In this document: one piece after another, positions 1 through 9,389 of the stretch
How the letters are laid out: each line of letters starts with the position of its first letter
How positions within the stretch are numbered: the stretch's first letter is position 1
Assembly: GCA_019634165.1 (NCBI GenBank)
Contig: JAHQVT010000005.1
Coordinates: 1 to 64,000, forward strand
Reading direction: 5' to 3'
DNA from: Rhodospirillales bacterium
GTDB taxonomy: Bacteria > Pseudomonadota > Alphaproteobacteria > Rhodospirillales > Thalassospiraceae
DNA length: 64,000 nt
The notes under the pieces: generated by a model
Databases searched by the model: none
Told to the model about the DNA's origin: nothing
Seen by the model: only the letters and a program-made list of their open reading frames with translations
Made by a program: the position numbers and the translations under genes

Positions 1-204
1 AACCAAAGAACAGGGTGCTGATCCATTCTGATCAGGGCTCCCAATATACCAGCATCGACTGGGCCGCTTTCCTTCGACAGCACAATCTGGAACATAGTAT
101 GAGCCGCCGCGGGAACTGTCATGACAATGCTGTTGCCGAAATTTTCTTCAACTTGCTTAAACGCGAACGCATCCGCCGCAGGGTCTATAAATCACGGGAT
201 GTTG
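1..204 (+). pseudogene. IS3-family transposase (OrfB) C-terminal fragment
   Basis: The reading frame enters from the left edge and encodes the end of an rve/DDE integrase core. The HSDQGSQY motif carries the second catalytic Asp, and SRRGNCHDNAVAE carries the catalytic Glu, followed by FFNLLKRERI. Similarity stops near RRVYKSRD (about base 200). The expected continuation (a tyrosine- and asparagine-rich tail ending near RKHG) is missing; the frame runs on into unrelated sequence until it overlaps the next gene. This is a 3'-decayed remnant of an IS3/IS150-like element, not a functional transposase. No terminal inverted repeat is recognisable on the right. Confidence 0.75.
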
Positions 205-367
205 TCACCCGTCGAATTCGAAAGACGACAAATCTGATCAAACCGGGTGTCTACAATTCCAGGGGCTATTCATACTGCTTGAAAACCGCGAAGTTTCTTC
301 TCATATCCTTAGCAAGGCGTGACTGGCAGGCACATGCTTTGCCATCAAACAGGGCTGGGAGGATACA

Positions 368-1507
368 ATGACAAACTGGATCAGACTTCCCAATAGTGAA
401 GGTAATTGTGTAAGGCCATCAGAACCTGGAGATGGTCAAAAGACTTATCAACGAGAAGTCGGCCGTTTGGGTTTTAACGGACCTTCTGCCCAAATTTATC
501 ATCGCCATCCCCCGGCAGGGTGGGCAGCGTTTGAGGGGCCGCTTCGGCCACGCGCTTTTGATTTGGGAAAACTTGCTTCCGGTCCGGCATGTCCGCTGCA
601 AGCGCGTCGTGTTCTCTATAGTGAGTCACTTGAAGTTCGCTATTGGAAAACCGATACCAAAATGCATGCACTTTCACGCAATGCTGATGGCGATACGTTG
701 CTGTTCGTTCATAACGGCGACGGGGCACTGTTTTGTGATTATGGTCATCTGCCCTATCGTGATGGTGACTATATTTTGTTGCCGCGCGGAACAGCTTGGC
801 GAGTGGAGCCATCCAGTCACTGCGAATTCATGATGATCGAGGCAACAGCCGACGCATTTGGGCTTCCTGATCCGGGCACTGTTCCAGGCGGGACAGCCGT
901 TGATCCAATGTTGTTCACACTGCCACGAATTGATGATGCTTTTCGTGCCCAGCAAGATGACGCTTTCTGGGAAATTCACATTAAACGCCGAGGGCAGGTT
1001 TCGACATTGACCTATCCCTATAATCCACTGGACGCTGTGGGGTGGGAAGGCGATTTATGTGTGGTGAAACTAAACTGGCGTGATCTCGCGAACCGGCGTG
1101 CGGCGGGTCAAAAGGTGTCGCCCGCAACCCACTGTACCTTTGTTGCCAATACGTTTTCGATCAGTACATTCATTCCGAAAGTTGGCGAAGGTCAATCGGG
1201 TGTTTTGCGTGTACCATTCTATCACTCCAACGAAGATATTGATGAATTCGTCTTCTATCATCGCGGTGAATTCTTTAGCCGCGGCGATATCAAGGCTGGT
1301 ATGGCCACTTTCCACCCAAGCGGATTTCCTCATGGCCCCCATCCCAGTTCGTATCAGGAAAAAATGGTCAAGGCACCAGTCGAAACCGATGAAGTTGCAG
1401 TCATGATCGACAGCCGGTCATTTTTAAGCATCGATGAGACAATTCCAGACGGTGCAGAATGGAAAGCATATGTCAAAACGTGGGAAAAAGCGCAGGAAAC
1501 CCTATAA
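368..1507 (+). CDS. homogentisate 1,2-dioxygenase family protein
   Basis: A 379-residue cupin-fold protein of the homogentisate dioxygenase family, which opens the ring of homogentisate to maleylacetoacetate in tyrosine and phenylalanine catabolism using mononuclear Fe(II). The iron-site region is visible: YHSNEDIDE near residues 284-292 supplies the His and Glu/Asp type ligands, and HPSGFPHGPHP near 318-328 the C-terminal His. It resembles the shorter (about 380 aa) bacterial form rather than the 430-450 aa classical HmgA. The start is supported by GGGAGG six bases upstream. No fumarylacetoacetase or maleylacetoacetate isomerase lies beside it, so the pathway partners must be elsewhere. A paralogous ring-cleaving substrate is possible. 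Confidence 0.8.
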   Translation: MTNWIRLPNSEGNCVRPSEPGDGQKTYQREVGRLGFNGPSAQIYHRHPPAGWAAFEGPLRPRAFDLGKLASGPACPLQARRVLYSESLEVRYWKTDTKMHALSRNADGDTLLFVHNGDGALFCDYGHLPYRDGDYILLPRGTAWRVEPSSHCEFMMIEATADAFGLPDPGTVPGGTAVDPMLFTLPRIDDAFRAQQDDAFWEIHIKRRGQVSTLTYPYNPLDAVGWEGDLCVVKLNWRDLANRRAAGQKVSPATHCTFVANTFSISTFIPKVGEGQSGVLRVPFYHSNEDIDEFVFYHRGEFFSRGDIKAGMATFHPSGFPHGPHPSSYQEKMVKAPVETDEVAVMIDSRSFLSIDETIPDGAEWKAYVKTWEKAQETL

Positions 1508-1559
1508 GTACTTGATTGGCTTGGCCGGGGAATGCATCTTGGCGAGAAGGCTTCTAATT

Positions 1560-1585
1560 GCGATCTAAGGCAAGATCGTTAATGT
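1560..1585 (+). terminator. weak candidate terminator after the dioxygenase gene
   Basis: Inverted repeat CGATCT/AGATCG with a six-base AAGGCA loop, followed by a T-containing stretch (GTTAATGTTATTG). The stem is short and the U-tract interrupted, so this is tentative. Nothing else was recognised in 1508-1743. Confidence 0.3.
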
Positions 1586-1743
1586 TATTGTCAACTTGTC
1601 GGGTTAAATTATGTTGTGTCATCCAGTCAGTATTTTAAAAAGGTCCATGTCGTATTTCTGCCAATGAAAGCCATTATGGTTCCTAAAGCTAGATCAGATG
1701 ACTTAAGAACAATATCGCCGGTACAGGTTGACCAAAGCCCACA

Positions 1744-2910
1744 ATGACCAAGCAGAAGATCGTAAAAGCCGTAAGTCACAAAACCCCTGAGCCTCAGCAG
1801 GCAGCAGAGGATCCCTTGGCATGTTTGCCGCAGACATTTCTGTCGCGGGGGGTGAGAACACCGTTCACGAGCAAAAGTTTGCGTTTTGCTCGGATCGCTG
1901 TCGGGAAAAATGGCCGCTCAAAAGTAATGCTTCCCGGTCTGGCTGGTGGACTTGGGACATATGAGTTGCCGCTTGATACCTTGCGTGAGGTTTTTGATCT
2001 TTCGGTTCATGACCGGATGTTGTTTGACCGGTTGTTGGAGCTGGAGGATATTCGCCCTGAGACCGTTCTGGAACAAGCGCGCGCCGTTGCAATAACAGGT
2101 GTTGGCGGGGTTGAACTTGCCCGTACCAGCATTACGCGCAGCAGGGATGAAAAAGCATCACGTGAACTTGGTCAACTGGCTGTCTTGCATCAGGCCTTAC
2201 GTCAGCTTGGCGGTGCCGCAGTTCAAGATATGAAGCGCGAAGAATTACTGACGACGGAAGGTCAGATTCGCGCCAGAAAGGCGCTGAACCGCTTTGCATC
2301 CGAACATAAAGTCGCCAATGATACGATTATTGATAGTTTGGCCGAATGGAGCAAAATGACAGCTCCGGTCGGGTTGAAGCTTGATGGATGTCAGGGCGTG
2401 CTGCGTGTTCTGACTGCAGGGCTTAAGAAATTTGCCAACGATATTGAAGAATGGTCAAATTCCGAGCAGCCTGATTTTCGGTTTATGGCCGGGCGCATCA
2501 CCAATGCGACCGGGGCAACCTGTGATCACGCAATGAAGCGGATTGTCGAGATTGATGGTTGGAATAACGAACTGGGTAAGGTTCTGACCAATTGGGATCG
2601 GGCCAAAAAGGATATCGCCAAAAAGATTGACTATCTTTGGTGGCTGCTTGACGGCTGGCAGGAACTTATTGATCTGTGGCAAAAAAGACCGACGACAGAC
2701 CGTGCTAAGCAACGTGAAATTATTGAGGAAATTGCAAGTTTTGCACCTGTGCTTCCGGTTGAAGAAATTCTAACCACAGAACAACAATTCTGGATCGATA
2801 TACGCGTAAATCAAATGCTTTGGGCCGGTGAATTACGTAAGCTGGGCAGTGGGGAAATTGATGCGGATATGGTGGATCGTCTCGAACGCTTCAGGAGACA
2901 ATCTGCATGA
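1744..2910 (+). CDS. conserved-looking hypothetical protein, first gene of a two-gene operon
   Basis: A 388-residue soluble protein that I do not recognise. There is no signal peptide or membrane segment. The N-terminal 40 residues are Pro/Gln-rich and probably disordered. Residues about 55-110 include a Gly/Leu-rich strand-like part (LPGLAGGLGTYELPL) followed by a VHDRMLFDRLLELEDIRPETV helix-like part. The remainder looks almost entirely alpha-helical and charged, with several Trp residues (for example KKIDYLWWLLDGWQELIDLW near 300-320). The stop codon overlaps the start of the next gene (ATGA), so the two are almost certainly translated together. Codon use resembles the neighbouring chromosomal genes. 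The function is unknown; a structural or scaffolding role is only a guess from the helical content. Confidence 0.8.
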   Translation: MTKQKIVKAVSHKTPEPQQAAEDPLACLPQTFLSRGVRTPFTSKSLRFARIAVGKNGRSKVMLPGLAGGLGTYELPLDTLREVFDLSVHDRMLFDRLLELEDIRPETVLEQARAVAITGVGGVELARTSITRSRDEKASRELGQLAVLHQALRQLGGAAVQDMKREELLTTEGQIRARKALNRFASEHKVANDTIIDSLAEWSKMTAPVGLKLDGCQGVLRVLTAGLKKFANDIEEWSNSEQPDFRFMAGRITNATGATCDHAMKRIVEIDGWNNELGKVLTNWDRAKKDIAKKIDYLWWLLDGWQELIDLWQKRPTTDRAKQREIIEEIASFAPVLPVEEILTTEQQFWIDIRVNQMLWAGELRKLGSGEIDADMVDRLERFRRQSA

Positions 2911-4355
2911 AGATTGAAGAGGCCGGAAAACTTGGGGCTTCGCAACTTGGACAGTTGTTTGAGTCGCTAAGCGGGACTGAGATCGCGCGATTCACACGTG
3001 CAATTGAAAGTGACCGTGCTGATCCCAAGCTGCCACTTCCGCATGAAGCAATCCTTCAGATCCTGCGTCCACGGCTGGCATCGCTTAAGCCAGAACGCTA
3101 TCCAACACCGATGCGTCAGTTTTGCGATCCATTTGAAGATCTTCTAACTTCCGCTCTTCCGAGTGACAAAAGCATTCGCATCAGTCGATCATCACTAATT
3201 CCGATTTGGAAGGTTGTGAAGAATGCTGGTGGCACCGAATTTCAAGCCGCTATGGACGGAATTGAAAAAGCAGCGACATCGCGGGATGTGACAAAGCTTA
3301 CTGCTGCGGAGAATGTGCTTTGGAAACTTGGGGCACGGATCATTGAAGATGAGATCAAAAACTCGGAAGGCGGGGTTAAGCTTGAACGTGTTCTTCCGAC
3401 CAAATTGGGCTCGCGGCTTCACCTAAAGGCATTTAAAGAGATCGGCCAGATTTTGAATGTTGGGCCAGAGATTTCTGAAGTCCGTAATCGTTTTCCATCT
3501 GCCCCGATCAGGGCGCTTGATGCCAATGATGTGTCTTGGCTACGCGAGAAGTTCCTCGAAATTTCCGAGGCCAAGCCCGGGCTGGAGCCAATGTTCCTTT
3601 TGGCGGTTTTGGCGCGTCTACTGCGACCGAGCGAGTTGTTCAAACTTATCCGTGTGTTGTCAAACAAGGCGGATGATCGCACGATTGAAAAGACCAATCT
3701 TGCTGAAACCGGCGACTTGATTATTGATCTTCTGGCCGAAACCGTTGCCGAGATCGAACAAGGTGTCGGAACCGGCAAGGATGAAGCCCATATCCTGTCA
3801 CTTGCACGGTGGTATGCATCCGAATTTACCCGGATCACGCGTGAATTTAAAATCCGCAAGGATGGCCGGTGGGGCGAAAAGCTTCTGGAAACCCGTCGTC
3901 GGGTATCAAAGGCCTTGGCCGATACCATGTTTGGTGCAACGCCTGAACGCGTGATTGATGCATTGCCAAAATTGGCAGTTACTCAAGGTCCGGGATCAGG
4001 GGGCAAAGGGTTGGCGCGCCCCATATTTTCGCAGGACTTTGACGATGAAAAAGTCCTAGCAGCTGAAAAGTCGGCAGAAGCAATTGCCGAAACGGCCCGT
4101 ATTTCGGATGTTCTTGCAGCTCAAAGCTCTGCTGCCAAAGCCGTTGTCGAGTTGAAGAAAAAGCTTAATCAGATCGGGCGTTCTGGTGTTGATGGGATGG
4201 GCCGCCTGACACCTGATGAAGTGCCCAATGCGCAGCGTAATCTGATGGCAACAGTTCGCTTGCTTGAGATTGTTGACGGCCCTGAAGATGCCGATGTGCT
4301 GCGCCGTCGCGGGATGTCTGCTTTGCGTGCGCTTGAAGGTCAAAAGGCACGGTAA
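2907..4355 (+). CDS. hypothetical helical protein, second gene of the operon
   Basis: A 482-residue soluble, predominantly helical protein with no recognisable family motif. It starts inside the stop codon of the preceding gene (ATGA overlap), indicating translational coupling. Visible features: a charged N-terminal segment, a central Leu-rich region (FLLAVLARLLRPSELFKLIRVLS near 230-250), a Gly-rich hinge near residue 353 (QGPGSGGKG), and a C-terminal coiled-coil-like Ala/Glu/Lys stretch around 375-420 (EKSAEAIAETARISDVLAAQ). No catalytic signature is apparent. A LysR gene lies convergently downstream after about 50 bases. With its partner it forms an uncharacterised pair, which argues for a physical or functional complex (inference). 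Confidence 0.8.
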   Translation: MKIEEAGKLGASQLGQLFESLSGTEIARFTRAIESDRADPKLPLPHEAILQILRPRLASLKPERYPTPMRQFCDPFEDLLTSALPSDKSIRISRSSLIPIWKVVKNAGGTEFQAAMDGIEKAATSRDVTKLTAAENVLWKLGARIIEDEIKNSEGGVKLERVLPTKLGSRLHLKAFKEIGQILNVGPEISEVRNRFPSAPIRALDANDVSWLREKFLEISEAKPGLEPMFLLAVLARLLRPSELFKLIRVLSNKADDRTIEKTNLAETGDLIIDLLAETVAEIEQGVGTGKDEAHILSLARWYASEFTRITREFKIRKDGRWGEKLLETRRRVSKALADTMFGATPERVIDALPKLAVTQGPGSGGKGLARPIFSQDFDDEKVLAAEKSAEAIAETARISDVLAAQSSAAKAVVELKKKLNQIGRSGVDGMGRLTPDEVPNAQRNLMATVRLLEIVDGPEDADVLRRRGMSALRALEGQKAR

Positions 4356-4404
4356 AATCTCTTTGCCATGCCGTTCGTTGCCAACTGCATGTGTCCCAAA
4401 CGGG

Positions 4405-5331
4405 TTAAGTTTCAGGGCTTTGTGCTTTTGATGCCAACTGGGCAGTCGTTTCGAGTTGATCAAGCCAATTCATAAAAGCGCGAATTTTGGGCAAACGTCC
4501 GCGACCAGTTGGACAACACGCATAATAGTGAAACGGGCTTGCCTTTGGTGGCCCGAACGGGGCGGTAACCCGGCCTGATTTCAGTTCGTCTTCAATGGCA
4601 AAAGTGGGAAGAAGCGCAACGCCAAGGCCTGCCGCCGCCGCCTGCATCGCCATCGTGAAATGCTCGAACTTTGGCCCGTTTTCCCCATCAATGTCCTTTA
4701 ATCCGCTAGCACTTAGCCAATCAGCCCAGCCTCGTGGACGGGTGGTAATATGTAAAAGCGGGAAATGGCGTAAATCGTCTGCGGTGGGTGCGCGATCCAT
4801 ATTGGCAATCAATTGCGGACCGCAGATCGGAACCATTTCTTCGCCGTGCAGGATGTGGGATTCCAAATCCGACCACTGGCCTTCACCAAATAAAACGGCA
4901 ATATCAATCTGTTCGCGGTCAAAATCGGGCATGCCGATCCGCGAGATAAAATTGATCGCAATTTCCGGATGTTTGTTGCGGAAGTTCGGCAATAACGGAA
5001 TAAGGCACCGCGAGCCAAAGGTTGGCGGTGCGGCAACCGTCAAAACCCCACTTTCAGACCCGCCTGACAATAATGTAAGTGTTGCGCTTTCAAGCTGATC
5101 AAGTGCGGGGCGAATGGATTGCAGGTAGCTTTCGCCTTCCGGTGTCAGCACAAGGCGTTGTTTTTCCCGGTTAAACAGCTTGCAGCCAAGCCATGTTTCA
5201 AGCCCCTGAATTTGGCGGCTGACCGCACTTTGCGTAAGGTAAAGTTCCTCGGCAGCACGCGACGCACTGCCAAACCGCGCGGTCTGTTCGAAACAACTTA
5301 GTGCCTTCAGGCTGGGAATGCGGCGGCTCAA
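4405..5331 (-). CDS. LysR-family regulator, GcvA/GcdR type
   Basis: A 308-residue LysR transcription factor with an N-terminal winged helix-turn-helix (LKALSCFEQTARFGSASRAA, then LTQSAVSRQIQGLE) and a periplasmic-binding-like effector domain. The sequence style (PSLKALSCFE, PTFAIEDEL near the C-terminus) is that of the GcvA subgroup. It is transcribed divergently from the glutaryl-CoA dehydrogenase gene across about 200 bases, the arrangement seen for GcdR-type activators of glutarate/lysine catabolism. The likely role is control of that gene in response to glutarate or a related intermediate; the effector is inference. Confidence 0.88.
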   Translation of the reverse strand: MSRRIPSLKALSCFEQTARFGSASRAAEELYLTQSAVSRQIQGLETWLGCKLFNREKQRLVLTPEGESYLQSIRPALDQLESATLTLLSGGSESGVLTVAAPPTFGSRCLIPLLPNFRNKHPEIAINFISRIGMPDFDREQIDIAVLFGEGQWSDLESHILHGEEMVPICGPQLIANMDRAPTADDLRHFPLLHITTRPRGWADWLSASGLKDIDGENGPKFEHFTMAMQAAAAGLGVALLPTFAIEDELKSGRVTAPFGPPKASPFHYYACCPTGRGRLPKIRAFMNWLDQLETTAQLASKAQSPET

Positions 5332-5530
5332 TGATGGATCCTAATTCAGATGTATGAAGGTAGTTCATGAGTTTTTTGCATAAACTACGTCGCTTTTATC
5401 ATTTGCAACTTTGTCTGCCAATTCCTAGCTTAACAGCATAAGCAAATAAGCTTTCAGGGGTAGCGTCATCTCGCCCTTCTATGGCGCTGCCCCTGTTTTC
5501 TGTGCAAAAAATCATAAAAGGATCAGGCAA

Positions 5531-6721
5531 ATGGCCAGCCGCGCACCGTTTCACTGGGAAGATCCGCTCCTGCTTGAAGATCAGTTGAGCGAAGAAGAGC
5601 GCATGATCCGCGATGCGGCCCGTGCATATTGTCAGGAAAACCTGCAGACCCGTGTTCTCGAAGCCAACCGTCATGAGGTTTTCCATCGCGAAATCATGAC
5701 CGAAATGGGTGAACTGGGTTTGCTTGGTCCGACGATCCCCGAAGAATACGGCGGACCGGGTGTTAACCATGTTGCCTATGGCCTGGTTGCCCGTGAAGTT
5801 GAACGTGTTGATTCTGGTTATCGTTCAGCGATGTCGGTGCAAAGCTCGCTTGTTATGCATCCGATCTTTGCCTATGGCAGCGAAGAACAGCGTAAAAAAT
5901 ATCTGCCAAAACTGGCAACCGGTGAATGGGTTGGCTGTTTTGGTCTGACCGAACCAGATCATGGTTCCGATCCGGGCAGCATGATCACGCGTGCACGTAA
6001 AACGGATGGTGGTTTCACCGTTTCGGGCGCAAAAATGTGGATCACCAACAGCCCGATTGCAGACGTATTCGTCGTTTGGGCCAAAGATGACGAAGGCGTC
6101 ATTCGTGGTTTCATCCTTGAAAAGGGTATGAAGGGCCTGTCGGCACCAAAGATCGAAGGTAAGTTCTCGCTTCGTGCTTCTATCACCGGCGAAATTGTCA
6201 TGGACAATGTCTTTGTCCCGGCTGAGAACATGTTGCCGAACGCCAAGGGGCTTGGCGGTCCGTTCGGTTGTTTGAACAAGGCACGTTACGGTATTGCATG
6301 GGGCGCTATGGGCGCAGCAGAATTCTGCTGGCATGCTGCACGCCAATACACCCTTGATCGCAAACAGTTTGGTCGACCGCTTGCTGCCAATCAGTTGGTT
6401 CAGTTGAAACTGGCCAACATGCAGACCGAAATTACACTGGGTCTGCAAGGTGCGTTGCAGCTTGGTCGCATGCTTGACGCAGGAACGGCCGCGCCGGAAT
6501 CCATTTCACTGATGAAACGCAATAACTGTGGCAAGGCGCTTGATATTGCCCGTGTCGCGCGTGATATGCATGGTGGGAACGGTATTTCCGACGAATTCCA
6601 TGTCATCCGTCATTCGATGAACCTTGAAGCGGTCAATACTTACGAAGGTACGCATGACGTTCACGCCCTGATCCTTGGTCGGGCACAGACCGGTCTTCAG
6701 GCCTTCACCGCAGAAGGTTGA
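5531..6721 (+). CDS. gcdH: glutaryl-CoA dehydrogenase
   Basis: A 396-residue acyl-CoA dehydrogenase that oxidatively decarboxylates glutaryl-CoA to crotonyl-CoA with FAD, the committed step of lysine, tryptophan and glutarate breakdown. Visible signatures: [15 protein letters not shown] (FAD/substrate-binding segment near 137-151), [18 protein letters not shown] (168-185), and the C-terminal [17 protein letters not shown] block with the catalytic Glu at about residue 372. The family-specific [16 protein letters not shown] is present. AAGGATC precedes the ATG. It is followed by a class III CoA-transferase and preceded by a divergent LysR regulator, a typical glutarate-utilisation cluster. Confidence 0.95.
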   Translation: MASRAPFHWEDPLLLEDQLSEEERMIRDAARAYCQENLQTRVLEANRHEVFHREIMTEMGELGLLGPTIPEEYGGPGVNHVAYGLVAREVERVDSGYRSAMSVQSSLVMHPIFAYGSEEQRKKYLPKLATGEWVGCFGLTEPDHGSDPGSMITRARKTDGGFTVSGAKMWITNSPIADVFVVWAKDDEGVIRGFILEKGMKGLSAPKIEGKFSLRASITGEIVMDNVFVPAENMLPNAKGLGGPFGCLNKARYGIAWGAMGAAEFCWHAARQYTLDRKQFGRPLAANQLVQLKLANMQTEITLGLQGALQLGRMLDAGTAAPESISLMKRNNCGKALDIARVARDMHGGNGISDEFHVIRHSMNLEAVNTYEGTHDVHALILGRAQTGLQAFTAEG

Positions 6722-6821
6722 TATTGTTTTCACCGGGCGGCAGCAGAAATGTTGCCGCCCGGTTTGATTCAAGGGTCAAGGCCCTAGAGTGTTTCCATAG
6801 TCGATTTTTCAGGATGATCAG

Positions 6822-8045
6822 ATGGTTGGCGCGTTATCAGGACTTCGTGTTCTTGACCTTTCACGTGTATTGGCGGGGCCATGGGCCAGCCAGACCCTTG
6901 CGGATATGGGCGCCGAAGTCATCAAGATTGAGCGTCCCGGTGCTGGTGACGATACCCGCGGATGGGGCCCGCCCTATGCGCGCGACGCGGCTGGCAATGA
7001 CACCAGCGAAGCCGCCTATTACCTGGCGGCCAACCGTGGCAAAAAATCACTGACCATTGATATCACCAAGCCAGAAGGACAGGACGTCGTCCGCCAACTG
7101 GTCGCACATTGCGATATCGTCCTTGAAAACTTCAAGGTTGGCGGGCTTGCCAAATACGGTCTGGATTACGCATCCCTGTCATCCATCAACCCAAAGATCA
7201 TTTATTGTTCGATCACGGGATTTGGTCAGGACGGCCCGTATAAGGACCGGCCGGGGTATGATTTCATGATCCAGGCGATGGGCGGATTGATGAGTGTGAC
7301 CGGTGCGCCCGATCACGTACACGGTGGTCAACCGATGAAAGTTGGTGTGGCGGTTGCCGATATCTTTACCGGGCTTTATGCGACTGTTGGCATTTTGGCC
7401 GCCTTGCGTCACCGCGATGCAACGGGCGAGGGCCAGTATATTGATCTGGCATTGTTAGATGTTCAGACAGCAATCCTTGCCAATCAGGCGATGAATTTCT
7501 TAACCACGGGCAAGGCACCGGGGCGTCTGGGCAATGCGCATCCCAATATCGTGCCTTACGAAGCCTTTCCAACGTCGGATGGCTACATCATCCTTGCCGT
7601 TGGCAATGACAGCCAGTTCAAAAGTTTCTGTAGTGCTGCTGGAATTGATCATTTGTCTGATGACAAACGTTACGCCACCAATCGGTCCCGCGTTGCCCAT
7701 CGTGAAACGCTCGTACCACTGATCCGTCAGGCCATGGTTCTGAAATCAACCGATGACTGGATTGCGGTTCTTGAAACAGCCAATGTACCGTGTGGCCCGA
7801 TCAATACCCTTGACCGGGTGTTTGACAACCCACAGGTAAAACATCGTGATACCGTTAGGTATCTGGATCATCCGACCGCAGGCAAGGTGCCAACGGTTGC
7901 CAATCCGATCAAGTTTTCCAAGACGCCGATCATGGATGAAACAGCACCTCCGATGCTGGGACAACACAGCGAAGAAATCCTGCGCAATGTTGCCGATCTA
8001 AGTGATGAACAGATTGAAAAACTCCGAATTGCAGGCATTATCTGA
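6822..8045 (+). CDS. class III CoA-transferase (CaiB/BaiF family), probably glutarate CoA-transferase
   Basis: A 407-residue family III CoA-transferase, which moves CoA between carboxylic acids through an aspartyl-CoA intermediate. The N-terminus LSGLRVLDLSRVLAGPW is the family hallmark. The catalytic Asp is most likely Asp180 in VAVADIFTGLYA. RPGYDFMIQAMGGLMSVTG precedes it, and the C-terminal domain ends with QHSEEILRNVADLSDEQIEKL. It sits 100 bases downstream of gcdH, so activation of glutarate to glutaryl-CoA (as by human SUGCT) is the best inference. The true CoA donor cannot be read from sequence. AGGATGATCAG precedes the ATG. Confidence 0.88.
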   Translation: MVGALSGLRVLDLSRVLAGPWASQTLADMGAEVIKIERPGAGDDTRGWGPPYARDAAGNDTSEAAYYLAANRGKKSLTIDITKPEGQDVVRQLVAHCDIVLENFKVGGLAKYGLDYASLSSINPKIIYCSITGFGQDGPYKDRPGYDFMIQAMGGLMSVTGAPDHVHGGQPMKVGVAVADIFTGLYATVGILAALRHRDATGEGQYIDLALLDVQTAILANQAMNFLTTGKAPGRLGNAHPNIVPYEAFPTSDGYIILAVGNDSQFKSFCSAAGIDHLSDDKRYATNRSRVAHRETLVPLIRQAMVLKSTDDWIAVLETANVPCGPINTLDRVFDNPQVKHRDTVRYLDHPTAGKVPTVANPIKFSKTPIMDETAPPMLGQHSEEILRNVADLSDEQIEKLRIAGII

Positions 8046-8113
8046 TCTGCTTTCTGCACGGACAAGACTCCGCGGAAAGTAGATTTATCCAGATCAAATA
8101 CGGGATAATACGG

Positions 8114-8134
8114 ATTTTGTGCGCTGCACAAAAT
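8114..8134. promoter_or_regulatory. perfect 9-bp inverted repeat (ATTTTGTGC / GCACAAAAT)
   Basis: Two perfect nine-base arms separated by GCT, located 69 bases after the CoA-transferase stop and about 160 bases before the ABC transporter operon. The arms are AT-rich at the base and followed by TTTAAAAA, so it could be a bidirectional terminator. Its symmetry with a three-base centre also suits a dimeric repressor. The rest of 8046-8292 is AT-rich leader or promoter DNA without a gene. Confidence 0.5.
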
Positions 8135-8292
8135 TTTAAAAACCCTCAGTTCCACGCAAACAAAAACACATTAATTCGAGTTACTTGGTGAATATTGCGG
8201 AACTTCTGCAATTTCCCGTCATAACGCGCAAGGTCAATTGCAACTATCTGAATATTTTATATCCTTTTTAAAACTACAAATCGGGGATGTGC

Positions 8293-9387
8293 ATGTCAGA
8301 GGTCGTAATTTCTGCTCAGTCTGTTGGCAAAACCTTTGGTGCGGGGCCTGATATGGTCAAGGCACTGGGTGGTGTGTCGGTTGACATATTTCAAAACGAA
8401 TTCTTCACGATGTTGGGCCCGTCGGGCTGCGGCAAAACGACTTTACTGCGCCTGATTGGCGGGTTCGAGCAGGCAAGCTACGGACAAATCCTGCTTGAAG
8501 GACAGCCGCTGAACGATCTTCCGCCGTTCAAACGCCCGATCAACACAGTGTTTCAGTCTTATGCGCTTTTCCCGCATTTGACCGTGCGTCAGAACATTAC
8601 CTTTGGGCTTGAAATGAAGTCTGTGTCGCGCAGGGAAGCCAATGCGCGCGCTGATGAAATGTTGGATCTGGTGCAGCTTGCCGAATATGGCGATCGCGTA
8701 CCAAGCCAGCTTTCGGGTGGACAGCAACAGCGTATCGCCCTTGCACGGGCCCTTGCGCCTGCGCCCAAGGTGCTGCTGCTTGATGAACCGTTATCAGCAC
8801 TTGATCTTAAATTGCGCAAGGAAATGCAGGTCGAACTTAAACGTCTGCAAACCGAAACCGGCATTACCTTTGTCTTTGTTACCCATGATCAGGAAGAAGC
8901 CCTCGCGATGTCTGATCGGATTGCTGTGATGCAATCAGGGCAGATATTACAAGTTGGTGGCCCGCGTGAAATTTACGAACAACCCACCCACCGGTTTGTT
9001 GCGGACTTTATCGGTGACAGTAACTTTTTAATCGGGGATTTGGTTGAGGCCCCAAATGGCGGACGTGCGATCAACTTTGGCGAAAGTCAGGTGATTAATT
9101 TTACGCAGGATGTCGCGGCTGATAAATCAAACGATGTAACCGTTTCGATCCGCCCAGAACGGCTTGATATTGTTGGTGCTGATAGCGCAGTGGCAAACCA
9201 GCTTGCCGGGACGGTACGGGCCGTTACCTATTTCGGAACGGACACGACTTATCGTGTTGATCTCGATGGGCAGGCTACTGTGACGGTACGCATGCAAAAT
9301 GGTGACGGCGCAACTGCACAGTTTGCACAAGGTGATCGGGTCGGCGTTGTTGTGCCATCAGATGCAATCCGGGTACTGGTGGATTGA
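8293..9387 (+). CDS. polyamine-type ABC transporter ATP-binding protein (PotA-like)
   Basis: The ATPase subunit of an importer of the spermidine/putrescine (CUT1/POPT-like) class. It has Walker A GPSGCGKTT near residue 42, Q-loop VFQSYALFPH, signature [15 protein letters not shown], Walker B VLLLDEPLSALD, and switch His in FVTHDQEEALAMSD. The C-terminal third is a TOBE regulatory domain (SIRPERLDI). I chose the second ATG (8293) because GGGGA lies five bases before it; an ATG six bases earlier is possible. It is the first of four genes (ATPase, permease, permease, binding protein) and nearly overlaps the next. Confidence 0.92.
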   Translation: MSEVVISAQSVGKTFGAGPDMVKALGGVSVDIFQNEFFTMLGPSGCGKTTLLRLIGGFEQASYGQILLEGQPLNDLPPFKRPINTVFQSYALFPHLTVRQNITFGLEMKSVSRREANARADEMLDLVQLAEYGDRVPSQLSGGQQQRIALARALAPAPKVLLLDEPLSALDLKLRKEMQVELKRLQTETGITFVFVTHDQEEALAMSDRIAVMQSGQILQVGGPREIYEQPTHRFVADFIGDSNFLIGDLVEAPNGGRAINFGESQVINFTQDVAADKSNDVTVSIRPERLDIVGADSAVANQLAGTVRAVTYFGTDTTYRVDLDGQATVTVRMQNGDGATAQFAQGDRVGVVVPSDAIRVLVD

Positions 9388-9389
9388 AC

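Noticed and set aside
1-367. Intact IS3-family insertion sequence
   Set aside because: Frame loses similarity near base 200 and no right inverted repeat was found.
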